A DNA stretch of 64,000 bases from Synechococcus sp. J7-Johnson (GTDB taxonomy: Bacteria > Cyanobacteriota > Cyanobacteriia > PCC-6307 > Cyanobiaceae): the NCBI RefSeq assembly GCF_024345795.1, contig NZ_JAGQBU010000001.1, forward strand, positions 124,001 to 188,000, in the 5' to 3' direction. The notes under the pieces were generated by a model that saw nothing but the letters and a program-made list of their open reading frames with translations, was not told where the DNA came from and searched no databases. This document shows, piece by piece, positions 20,735 through 28,420 of the stretch (within the stretch, counting starts at the first letter, position 1; every line of letters starts with the position of its first letter). The position numbers and the translations under genes are program-made.

Positions 20735-20899
20735 GATCCAAAGCCGATCGAGCCGATCACCTACCTCACCACCGACGATCTGGAGGACATCGAGCCAGTT
20801 CAGGTCTGGTCGAGGCATGGATCCACGTCAGGGCGTGACTCTGCGTCAAGGAACACATCCATTGGTACGCTCCGCCTGCAACATTCGAAGCCGCTATCC
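20735..20899. other. Intergenic stretch, no gene seen
   Basis: 165 bp between two exported-protein genes. It contains a mixed-composition segment with a possible promoter for the barrel gene but no convincing boxes, hairpin terminator or small gene. Confidence 0.4.
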
Positions 20900-21961
20900 G
20901 TGGACTCCAGCCTCTCGCCGCTCCTGACTATTCAGACCGTGGCGACTGGAGCGGGCCTGTTGATCAGCGTCATGAGCTCGCTGCTGGCACCTTCAGCCGC
21001 GCGGGCCGCTGAACAGTCTCCAGCGGAGCCAACCTCCATGGAGCCGATCCAGAGGGAGGCAGACCAGACAGAACCTGCTGAACCAACCTCCGCTCAACCC
21101 AGTTCCGACGAACCATCTCCGTCGCCCTGGGCCGCCACTGTGGAGCTCTACGGCTTCTTACCGCTGCGCACCTACGGGACCACCACTGTCAGAGGCTTCA
21201 GCACCGACCTGGATCTGGACCTCGATCAGGTGCTCAGGCCCCTCACCTTCGCGTCCTACATGCGAGGGAGCGTCGAATACGGACGTGTCGGACTCCTCAC
21301 CGATATCAGCTACGTCTCCGTCAAGGGGGAAGAGGGAAGGCTCAAGGACATCAAGACACGCAGCATCGAAGGCCCTCGCGGCGAGCGCAGCCTCACTCTT
21401 ACTCCTGATGGCCAGGGCAGCCTGAACGCCAAAGTCGGGAACATCCAGGGGATCTACGACCTGGCCCTGCGCTACCGCTTCGGAGACCGCGAATCCGCCG
21501 TGGCACGCTCCGGCAGCTTCACCGTCATCCCCTATGCGGGAGTGCGGTTCGTCAACATGCAGTACGACCTGGATGTGGAGGGCCAGGGACCTGGCCGGAC
21601 CTTGACCTTCCGGGGGCCGAATCTGGAGGTATCCCGGACACTGCCGGGGTTGAATGTGCGGCGGCAGCAGTCGTTCGGCGGCACCGTGGTCCAGCCCCTA
21701 GTGGGAACTCAGGCCATGGTGTTTCTCTCTCCCCGCCTGAGGCTCTTCGCCCGCGCCGACATCGGCGGCTTCGGTGTGAACAACTCCGATGATTACTCCT
21801 GGAACGCCCAGGCGGGCCTGGGCTATGCGATCGGCAACTCCACCCAGTTCAACCTGTCCTGGCGCTATCTTCACCTTGGGGGAAGCAATGATCGAATCCC
21901 CGAAAATGCCTACAGCATCAATCAAAATGGCGTGGAAGCCGGTGTGAAGTTCTTCTTCTGA
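20900..21961 (+). CDS. Predicted outer-membrane beta-barrel protein
   Basis: 353 residues from a GTG start. The signal peptide ends near SAARAAEQ. An acidic Pro/Ser/Glu-rich linker (about residues 38-78) precedes a barrel-like domain of alternating hydrophobic residues with frequent aromatic turns (LALRYRFGDRES, VIPYAGVRFVNMQYDL, FNLSWRYLHLGG). It ends in VEAGVKFFF, a C-terminal Phe beta-signal of the kind read by the BAM complex. The layout resembles bacterial outer-membrane 8-stranded or larger barrels. No specific family (OprB/SOM porins are longer and carry an SLH domain) could be assigned. Confidence 0.7.
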   Translation: MDSSLSPLLTIQTVATGAGLLISVMSSLLAPSAARAAEQSPAEPTSMEPIQREADQTEPAEPTSAQPSSDEPSPSPWAATVELYGFLPLRTYGTTTVRGFSTDLDLDLDQVLRPLTFASYMRGSVEYGRVGLLTDISYVSVKGEEGRLKDIKTRSIEGPRGERSLTLTPDGQGSLNAKVGNIQGIYDLALRYRFGDRESAVARSGSFTVIPYAGVRFVNMQYDLDVEGQGPGRTLTFRGPNLEVSRTLPGLNVRRQQSFGGTVVQPLVGTQAMVFLSPRLRLFARADIGGFGVNNSDDYSWNAQAGLGYAIGNSTQFNLSWRYLHLGGSNDRIPENAYSINQNGVEAGVKFFF

Positions 21962-21975
21962 CTCAGTCGCCGGCT

Positions 21976-23112
21976 TCAGCCCTGAGCTGAACCCGGCAGG
22001 GCATAGAGCTCGGCGAAACCTTCGAAGATCCGCGTCTCCGCTGCGGCGTCAAACGTGGTCGTGTCATCGCCATGGTCATAGGTGCCCCCCAGCAGAATTC
22101 CCTCGGAGCGGGGATGGAGATAAAGGGATCCGGCTGAGAGCGTGTAGCGCAGGCGCGGATCGGGAGGGAGCATGGTCAGTTGACCCTTGATGGGCACCAG
22201 GTCCGTATCGCCGAACAAGGCGGCGCTGCCGAGCCCGGTGCAGTTCACCACCACGGTTTCCGGCAGCACAGCGATTTCGCCAGGCGCTTCGAAGCGCCGC
22301 TGCACCAGCTCCACGCCCAGGCGCCGCAGATCCCGCTGGATCGCCCGCAGGTACACGGGCATGTCGATCAGCATCCCCGGCGCGGCCCCCACCCAGGCCG
22401 CCTGAAAGGGCAGGCCACGATCCGAGAGATCCTGGAGCGGCGGAATCAGATCGGCCAGCAGTGCGTCGGCCCAACCGGATGTGGGCGCCTGCGAGCCCAG
22501 ACGGAGGTGGGGGAGAACCGCCACGCCATAGCCTCTGCCGATCAGCCGCCGGAAGCGCTGATGCGAGAACAGCAACGCCTCCCGCAGCCGGTCCTCGAGC
22601 TCAGGTGTGCGGAAGCCGGCGTCCACCAGCTGGGAGGGGAACCAGCGCGCCGCCGCCACATCCGAGGTGGTGTGCGGGGAGAAGCGCTCGGCATACAGCC
22701 GCACCGGGCGGCCCCGCTCCCGCAGCAGCCAAGCGGTCGCCAGGCCCACCGCGCCGCCGCCCAGCACCGCCACCGGCCCCCGGCCTGGTGCCGCCAGCGC
22801 CAGGTCCACCGCCTGCCGGGCCGTCCCCCAGGAGAGGGTGACGCCGGAGCCGCCGTGGCCGTAGTGGTGGATCAGCGTGGTGCGACCGATCGCTTCCGCC
22901 TCGAGCCGGACACCCATGGGCCGGAACGGTCTCAGGCCCACCAGCCGCCGCACGATGCGCTCGGGTGCGAGGTCCGGCACCGCAACGGTGAAGTCGGCGG
23001 GGAGGACTGATCCTTCCGGTGTAGGAGCCGAAGCGACGGGTCTCCAGGCCCCGGCCAGGACGGAGCCGGCCAGCGCCGTGGATCCAAGCAGGAACTGACG
23101 GCGCGACGGCAT
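21976..23112 (-). CDS. Tat-exported FAD oxidoreductase, D-amino-acid-oxidase-like, circularly permuted
   Basis: About 378 residues from ATG 23112 (an upstream TTG is less likely). A Tat signal SRRQFLLG opens the protein. Residues about 51-105 (VGLRPFRP and IHHYGHGGSGVTLSWG) match what is normally the C-terminal end of D-amino-acid oxidases. Only after that comes the FAD-binding N-terminal motif PVAVLGGGAVGLATAWLL (about 113-130) with SPHTTSDVAAARWFPS, then NCTGLGS and a finish at ILLGGTYDHGDD. Segment order is therefore permuted relative to eukaryotic DAAO. The likely activity is periplasmic oxidation of an amino acid or related amine to an imino acid plus H2O2; the substrate is unknown. It faces the barrel gene convergently. 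Confidence 0.82.
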   Translation of the reverse strand: MPSRRQFLLGSTALAGSVLAGAWRPVASAPTPEGSVLPADFTVAVPDLAPERIVRRLVGLRPFRPMGVRLEAEAIGRTTLIHHYGHGGSGVTLSWGTARQAVDLALAAPGRGPVAVLGGGAVGLATAWLLRERGRPVRLYAERFSPHTTSDVAAARWFPSQLVDAGFRTPELEDRLREALLFSHQRFRRLIGRGYGVAVLPHLRLGSQAPTSGWADALLADLIPPLQDLSDRGLPFQAAWVGAAPGMLIDMPVYLRAIQRDLRRLGVELVQRRFEAPGEIAVLPETVVVNCTGLGSAALFGDTDLVPIKGQLTMLPPDPRLRYTLSAGSLYLHPRSEGILLGGTYDHGDDTTTFDAAAETRIFEGFAELYALPGSAQG

Positions 23113-23290
23113 GGGCCTCGGATCCCTCCTCAAAGAGTGTCAGGATCGCGCAGACGCTGCCGCGGCAGCAGAGAGGCGCCGGAGCTGCCCGGGTCCTGAA
23201 GCAGGCCAACCGGATTGCGAAGAACCTGACGAAGAATCTGCGGGGCCGCTCGGCTTCCGGCCAGGTTGAACCTGTAAGCACTTCGCCTGT

Positions 23291-23626
23291 ATGGACCTCC
23301 TTAACTCCCTGATCGGCGGCGTCGTCTCGGCCGTGGCCGGCGATAAAGCACCGGCCCTCAACCAGTTCATCGAGAGCAATGGCGGCGTGAATGGACTGTC
23401 AGAGAAATTCCGCAGCGGAGGACTGGCTGAAACCTTCTCCAGTTGGGTGAGCACCGGCGATAACGCCGCGATCACAGCCCAGCAGGTGGAGGCGGTGATG
23501 GGGAATGCCCAGGTTCAGGAGATGGCCAGGAAGATGGGCGTTGATCCAGCGATGGCCTCCGAGTTCATCGCCAAGGCCCTGCCGCAGGTGATCGACCAGC
23601 TCACCCCCCAGGGCAAGCTCAACTGA
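23291..23626 (+). CDS. YidB / DUF937 family protein
   Basis: 111 residues. Opens MDLLNSLIGGVVSAV and carries the DUF937 signature NGLSEKFRSGGLAETFSSWV with GDNAAITAQQVEAVMG, closing with a helical KALPQVIDQLTPQGKLN. The function of this small helical family is not established. The gene ends one base from the stop of the convergent ubiB-like gene. A perfect 7-bp inverted repeat spans both stops. Confidence 0.92.
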   Translation: MDLLNSLIGGVVSAVAGDKAPALNQFIESNGGVNGLSEKFRSGGLAETFSSWVSTGDNAAITAQQVEAVMGNAQVQEMARKMGVDPAMASEFIAKALPQVIDQLTPQGKLN

Positions 23627-23634
23627 ATCAGTTG
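23620..23634. repeat. Symmetric inverted repeat covering two convergent stop codons
   Basis: CAACTGA-a-TCAGTTG is perfectly symmetric. The TGA stop of the YidB gene and the TGA of the opposing ABC1 kinase gene are its mirror halves. It is too short and lacks a U-tract for a normal intrinsic terminator. Confidence 0.5.
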
Positions 23635-25310
23635 CCCCCTCCGCCGGTTCCGGGCAGCTTCTCCAGGTGTGCGTCGCGGCGCAGCCGTCCCTGCAGCTTC
23701 AACCAGCTCAACACCACCGGTGCGGCCAGCACCAGCGGCACGGCCACCAGGGCCGGGATCGGGCCGGTGGCCAGGAGCGCCGCCGCCACGGCGAGGCCGC
23801 CGAGCAGGAATGACTGGCCGGAGACCTGCTGGGCCAGAGCCAGACGCCGCAGCAAGCGGTCGGTCTCACCGGCGCGGATCTGCACCTGAAGATCACCCTG
23901 CTCGATCCGGGCGAGGCTGTCGTCGAGCCGCCGCGGGATGCCGAGCGCGCGGCTGCCGAGGTCGCCGGCCTGGCGCCCGAGTTCACCTAGAAAATCATTC
24001 GGTCCATTCCCGCTGGCAGTCATCAGGGGCAGCAGGTAGGGGCGGGCAATCGAAACAAGACTAAAGCCGGGATCGAGGCTGCGGCCGACGCCCTCGAAGG
24101 TGGAGAGGGCTCGCATCACGAAGATCAGCTCAGATGGCAGACGGAACGGCTGGCCATAGACCAGGTCGTAGAGGTCACCGGAGAGCTTCTCGAGGATGTT
24201 GGCGGAAAACGGCGGCGTGAGCGCTTCGGTGAGCATCACCCGCACCAGCCGTCGCACCGGGCCGGGGTCGATGCCGGCCGCGATCACTCCGGCCCCCTGC
24301 AGTTCCACCACCAGGGCCGAGGCATCCCGTGCCGCCGCGGCCCGCACCATGCGGCCCAGCCGGCTGCGCAGGCGCTGGGAGATCTGCCCCATCATTCCGA
24401 AGTCGTAGTAGATGAGGGCACCATCAGCCGCCACGGCCAGGTTGCCGGGATGGGGGTCGGCGTGGAAGAAGCCGAAGCGCACCAGTTGCTGCAGATAGCT
24501 GGCCGCCCCCTTTTCGGCCACCGCTGCCGGATCGATGCCTGCCTCCACCAGGGCGCTGCGATCGGTGATCTTGATACCGGGCAAAAAATCGAGGCAGAGC
24601 ACGCGGCGGGTGCTGAGTTCCCAGATCACCGAGGGGATGCGGATGCCGGCGTCGTCAAAGAACTGCTGGCGGAAGCGGGCGGCATGTTCAGCCTCGAGGC
24701 GGAAATCCAGCTCCCGCAACAGCACCCGTCGACACTCCTGGGCGATCGACACCCAGTCGCGGCCCTCACCCCAGCGCGGATGGCGCTGCATCACCGCGGC
24801 CACCTGCTGCATCACCTCCAGATCGAGGCGGAACAGCCGCTCCAGCCCAGGCCGCTGGATCTTGAAGACCACCTGGCGGCCACTGCGCAGGCTGGCGCGG
24901 TGCACCTGGGCGAGGCTGGCGGAGCCGAGCGGCTGCTCCTCGAGATCGATGATCTCGGCGCAGCGCTCCCCCAGTTCCTGCTCCAGGAGAGCCTGCACCG
25001 TGACGAAGGGGAAGGCCGGCACCCGGTCCTGAAGATGGGCCAGTTCCTCCACATATCCCGCTGGCAACACATCCGGGCGGGCCGAAAGCAGCTGGCCCAG
25101 CTTGATGAAGGCGGAGCCGAGGCTGATCAGTTCATTCGTGAGCCAGCGGGCGCGCCGCTGCTGCCGCACCTGCCGCCGCTGCTCGCTGACGCCACCTGGA
25201 TAGGTCCAGTCCTTTCCGTCCCACCAGAGCCCCGCCACCAGGCTCAGCACGGCCGACCAGATGCGCAGCGAACGGGCCAGGGCACGCCACTGTTGGCGCA
25301 AGGTCCCCAT
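23628..25310 (-). CDS. ABC1/UbiB-family atypical kinase
   Basis: 560 residues from ATG 25310 (a longer frame to 25397 runs into the next gene). UbiB/ADCK/ABC1K proteins are ATPases needed for prenylquinone (plastoquinone, tocopherol) metabolism at membranes. The family KxGQ motif (FIKLGQLLSARPDVLP), Ala-rich loop GSASLAQVHRA, the Lys of VVFKIQRPG, and the catalytic FFHADPHPGN and YYDFGMMGQI are present. C-terminal hydrophobic helices (FLLGGLAVAAALLATGP) should anchor it. The start codon overlaps the upstream stop as TGATG, implying coupling to the 113-residue gene before it. Confidence 0.94.
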   Translation of the reverse strand: MGTLRQQWRALARSLRIWSAVLSLVAGLWWDGKDWTYPGGVSEQRRQVRQQRRARWLTNELISLGSAFIKLGQLLSARPDVLPAGYVEELAHLQDRVPAFPFVTVQALLEQELGERCAEIIDLEEQPLGSASLAQVHRASLRSGRQVVFKIQRPGLERLFRLDLEVMQQVAAVMQRHPRWGEGRDWVSIAQECRRVLLRELDFRLEAEHAARFRQQFFDDAGIRIPSVIWELSTRRVLCLDFLPGIKITDRSALVEAGIDPAAVAEKGAASYLQQLVRFGFFHADPHPGNLAVAADGALIYYDFGMMGQISQRLRSRLGRMVRAAAARDASALVVELQGAGVIAAGIDPGPVRRLVRVMLTEALTPPFSANILEKLSGDLYDLVYGQPFRLPSELIFVMRALSTFEGVGRSLDPGFSLVSIARPYLLPLMTASGNGPNDFLGELGRQAGDLGSRALGIPRRLDDSLARIEQGDLQVQIRAGETDRLLRRLALAQQVSGQSFLLGGLAVAAALLATGPIPALVAVPLVLAAPVVLSWLKLQGRLRRDAHLEKLPGTGGGGN

Positions 25311-25651
25311 CAACCCCGGTCCTCGAGTTGGCGGGACAGGGTGGCCACGCGGGCCCGCAATTCGTCGATCTGGTCCAGTGGCGAAGCCGTGGACCATCCT
25401 CGGGCGCTTGAGCCTCCGGAGGATGGGCCAGTTTCATCGTCATCTGCGGCGAAACCAGCTCCAGCTTCGGTTTCCAGCCGCTGAGCCTCCTGTTCCACTT
25501 CACTCCAGAACAGTTCCAGTTCACGGCGAATACGCTCCGGGGCTTCCTGGGCCAGCACCGCCAGGCTGGCGGCCGAATCGGCGAAGCCGCTGCCAAGGCG
25601 GGCTCCCAACCGATTCAACGCAGCCTGCAGGAGGGATTGGGGGGCATGCAT
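25310..25651 (-). CDS. Hypothetical protein coupled to ABC1 kinase
   Basis: 113 residues. Mostly helical and charged: APERIRRELELFWSEVEQEA and ELRARVATLSRQLEDRG look like coiled coils at both ends, with a disordered acidic middle. No signal peptide or membrane segment. The stop overlaps the ABC1-kinase start (TGATG), so the two are probably co-translated and may act together. I do not recognise the family. Confidence 0.7.
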   Translation of the reverse strand: MHAPQSLLQAALNRLGARLGSGFADSAASLAVLAQEAPERIRRELELFWSEVEQEAQRLETEAGAGFAADDDETGPSSGGSSARGWSTASPLDQIDELRARVATLSRQLEDRG

Positions 25652-25687
25652 CGAATGGACCGTCCGCTCTGGCCAAACTGTGGCAGA

Positions 25688-26197
25688 TCAGGGCTGGAGG
25701 TCGGGAGCCGGTGGAGGCGGCACTTCGAGCGAAGGCGGGCTTGGCTCTGGAATGGGTTCCGAGCGCGGAGCCTCAGCTGCGGCGCCGGAGTCAGCGGAGG
25801 AGGTGGGCTCCGCAGAAGTGCCGCTCGGGGTGCTGTTGGCCTTCGCCTTCTGCGCGGCAGTCTCGGCGGCCTCGCGCTTGGACTTCGCCGCAGCCTCCTG
25901 TTGCTCACGTTCCAGCTCGATCAGCTCGAGATCGCCGCGCAGCTCCTGGCGGTCTGCACCGAAGCGCAGACGCAGGCTCTCGAGGCTGGTTCCTGGAAAG
26001 GGCTTGGGATCAAAGCTCTGGTCCAGCTTGACCGGCTCGCCCTGGCCCAGGCTCAGCAGCCGGTCAGTGAGGCCATAGCCCACGCCAAAGCAAAGACCAG
26101 CCGCCAGGGGAAGCACCCAGGGGGCCCAGCGCTTCGGCGGTGACGGCGTCTCAAGGGTGGATCCACGGGATCGGCGCCGGGCTCCGGCCTCGGACAT
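25688..26197 (-). CDS. Membrane-anchored hypothetical protein
   Basis: About 169 residues from ATG 26197. An Arg-rich cytoplasmic N-terminus precedes one transmembrane helix (WVLPLAAGLCFGVGYGL), a short conserved-looking segment (DQSFDPKPFPGTSLESLRLRF), a charged helix and a Pro/Glu/Ser-rich C-terminal tail. This would be an inner-membrane protein with a periplasmic disordered tail. Family unknown. It lies upstream of the ABC1-kinase pair on the same strand. Confidence 0.65.
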   Translation of the reverse strand: MSEAGARRRSRGSTLETPSPPKRWAPWVLPLAAGLCFGVGYGLTDRLLSLGQGEPVKLDQSFDPKPFPGTSLESLRLRFGADRQELRGDLELIELEREQQEAAAKSKREAAETAAQKAKANSTPSGTSAEPTSSADSGAAAEAPRSEPIPEPSPPSLEVPPPPAPDLQP

Positions 26198-26245
26198 GGG
26201 GGCTGGCTGTGAACGAAGTCCCATCCTGCCCGCAGCCGCAAGCCG

Positions 26246-26380
26246 TCAGGTGGTGGTGAGCTTGTAGAGAGTTTCGGCCTGAGCACTGCCAGGCCAAGCG
26301 GCGCAGCCCAGTCCAAGGGCGGCAGCGAGGGGCATCAGGACGCGAAACCGTGGCTGGGACCGTTGCTTGAACCGTGTCAT
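26246..26380 (-). CDS. Possible small exported protein (44 aa)
   Basis: From ATG 26380 the frame gives a basic n-region (TRFKQRSQPRFR), a hydrophobic core (VLMPLAAALGLGCAAW) and an Ala-x-Ala site (GSAQAE), leaving a mature tail of only about eight residues (ETLYKLTTT). It is a convincing signal peptide but an odd protein, either a very small exported peptide or a gene remnant. The ORF reaches further upstream to 26452 without resemblance to anything. Confidence 0.35.
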   Translation of the reverse strand: MTRFKQRSQPRFRVLMPLAAALGLGCAAWPGSAQAETLYKLTTT

Positions 26381-26556
26381 GGGCTGGGAAAGCGGAGCGG
26401 GGAGCATGACCTGGCTCTCTCTGAACTCTGTGCCTCGCCCATGTCTTCGCATGCAGACTCTTTACACACTGAGACCATCCCGCCTCGCCCCCATCTCCCA
26501 GCGGGGATCGCCCCAGCCCCGGTGGTGGTGAGCATGAAGGAAGTGATCGGAGGAGC

Positions 26557-28224
26557 TCATGGAACGGACCCAGCGGCGCCTCTCGAAGCCTGGTCCTGGA
26601 AGGCGGCGATCGCCGTCGGCAGGGTGGGATAAAAGTGCTCGGCGCCGATCCTCTCCGCCACGCCGGCTCTGACGAGCTGGAGGTATAGGTCCTGCTTGAC
26701 CCGGGCCATGGCGAAGACGATGTGCCGCCCAGCCAGCTCCTGCTGCAACTCCTGCAACACATCTGCAGCGGTGATGTCGACCTCCACGATCGCCTCCGCA
26801 TTGAGCACGAACCAGTCGACGGCAACGGTTTCGGCATCTATCGCCAGCAGGGCGCGGCGGCGGAAGTCCTCGGCATTGGCGAAGCAAAGCGGCGCGTCAT
26901 AGCGGTAGAGCACCAGCCCTGGGATCGTGCTGGTGCCCTCCCAGTCCTCGACGTCGTGGAGGCCGGCCAGGTTGGGCGCATTACCCAGTACCGCGTCATG
27001 GGGGCGCACCAGGCGGGCAAACAGATCGATCACCGACAGCGCCACCGCCAGCGCCACGCCCATCAGGAGGTCGGTGAGCAAAACACCCGCGAAGGTGACC
27101 AGCGCCAGGCGGAACTCACTGAGCTTGAAGCGCCGCAGGCGCTGGAACTCGGAGATGTCGATCAGGCGCAGGGCGGCATAGATGACGATTGCGCCCAGGG
27201 CCGCCTTCGGGAACAGGGCCAGCAGCGGCCGCAAAAAGAGCACAACAAGCGACACCGCCACGAAAGCCACCAGCGAAAACAGCTGGGAGCGGCTGCCAAG
27301 CGCCTCACCGATGGCCGTGCGGCTGCCGCTGCTGCTGACCGGAAAGCCCTGCATCAGACCGTTGCCCAGATTCACCGCCCCCAGCGCCAGCAGCTCCTGG
27401 TTGGCATCGATGCGGTAACCGCCTCGGGCCGCGAAGGCGCGGGCAGTCAGCACGTTGTCGGAGTAGCCCACCAGGGCGATGCCCACAGCAGCAGACAAAA
27501 GGAATCTGAGCTTCTGAGGCGCAACGCCCTCCGGCAGGTGAAAGCTGGGCAGCCCGGCCGGAATATCCCCGATCACTGCGACGCCGCGTTGATCGAGCTG
27601 CAGCACCGACACCACCGCCACAGCCAGCAGCACCGCCAGCAGCGGTCCGGGGGCCATGGGAAAAAGGCGCTGCACCAGCAGCAGAAAAACCAGCACCCCG
27701 ATCGCCAGCACCAACGTGGGCCCATGGATCTCACCGCTGCGGCCGGCCAGCTCGCGCAGCTGGTCCAGCAGCGACTCGGCCTGAAGATCCACTCCGCTGA
27801 TCTTGCCGATCTGGCCACTGATCATGATCACGGCCACCCCGGCCATGTAACCCACCAGGATCGGCTTGGAGAGCAGATCGGCCAGGAAGCCCAACCGGCT
27901 CCAGGCCCCCAGCAGGCAGGCCAGACCGACGAACAGGGCCAGCAGGCTGGCAAGGCTGGCGTAGGCCAGAGGATCACCCCCGGCCTGCGGCGCGATCGCC
28001 ACCGCCGTCATCACGGCCGTGGTGGATTCGGGCCCCACCGAAAGCTGGGGGGAGGAACCGAGCAGGGCATAGAGCAACATCGGCGGCAGGATCGCCCACA
28101 GCCCAGCGACCGGCGCCACACCGGCCAGTTCCGCATAGGCCATGCACTGCGGCACCAGATAGGCCGCCACGGTTACTCCCGCCAGCAGGTCCCCCCTGAG
28201 CCAGGCGGGTTGATAGGCGCGCAT
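26557..28224 (-). CDS. SulP-family anion transporter with STAS domain
   Basis: About 555 residues from ATG 28224 (a TTG at 28272 would add 16). SulP proteins move sulfate, bicarbonate or other anions across the inner membrane. Family opening YQPAWLRGDLLAGVTVAAYLVPQCMAYAELAGV (seen in parts), then LLSKPILVGYMAGVAVIMI and LGAVNLGNGLMQGFPVSSSGSRTAI. About 12 hydrophobic helices precede a cytoplasmic STAS domain (about 430-540; VDWFVLNAEAIVEVDITAADVL). The sequence looks closer to plant SULTR and mycobacterial sulfate permease types than to the bicarbonate transporter BicA, so I do not call it bicA. Substrate open. Confidence 0.92.
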   Translation of the reverse strand: MRAYQPAWLRGDLLAGVTVAAYLVPQCMAYAELAGVAPVAGLWAILPPMLLYALLGSSPQLSVGPESTTAVMTAVAIAPQAGGDPLAYASLASLLALFVGLACLLGAWSRLGFLADLLSKPILVGYMAGVAVIMISGQIGKISGVDLQAESLLDQLRELAGRSGEIHGPTLVLAIGVLVFLLLVQRLFPMAPGPLLAVLLAVAVVSVLQLDQRGVAVIGDIPAGLPSFHLPEGVAPQKLRFLLSAAVGIALVGYSDNVLTARAFAARGGYRIDANQELLALGAVNLGNGLMQGFPVSSSGSRTAIGEALGSRSQLFSLVAFVAVSLVVLFLRPLLALFPKAALGAIVIYAALRLIDISEFQRLRRFKLSEFRLALVTFAGVLLTDLLMGVALAVALSVIDLFARLVRPHDAVLGNAPNLAGLHDVEDWEGTSTIPGLVLYRYDAPLCFANAEDFRRRALLAIDAETVAVDWFVLNAEAIVEVDITAADVLQELQQELAGRHIVFAMARVKQDLYLQLVRAGVAERIGAEHFYPTLPTAIAAFQDQASRGAAGSVP

Positions 28225-28420
28225 CTGCCGCAAACCGGGCAGGATCGATGTCAGAGAGATCGCTCGTACCAAGGCCTATTCAATCGGCAGGAGCCGCCCG
28301 GCAGCCGCCAACCGCCCGGTAGCCGCAACCGACTGGACGATTCGTGACTGGAGCGTTGCACGGAAGCCGGCGCAATCCTCAGCCGATCGGTGCTGCTGTC
28401 ACCGCTTGGCACACCGGTGT

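Noticed and set aside
26606-26613. GCGATCGC (HIP1) octamers, also at 41206-41213 and elsewhere
   Set aside because: Common genome-wide in cyanobacteria; not a local feature.
26557-28224. Naming the SulP protein BicA
   Set aside because: Its N-terminal sequence looks like the sulfate-permease branch rather than BicA as I recall it; substrate left open.
26722-28347. 541-codon frame opposite the SulP gene
   Set aside because: His/Gln/Arg-rich, no membrane segments or motifs; the SulP frame is clearly real.
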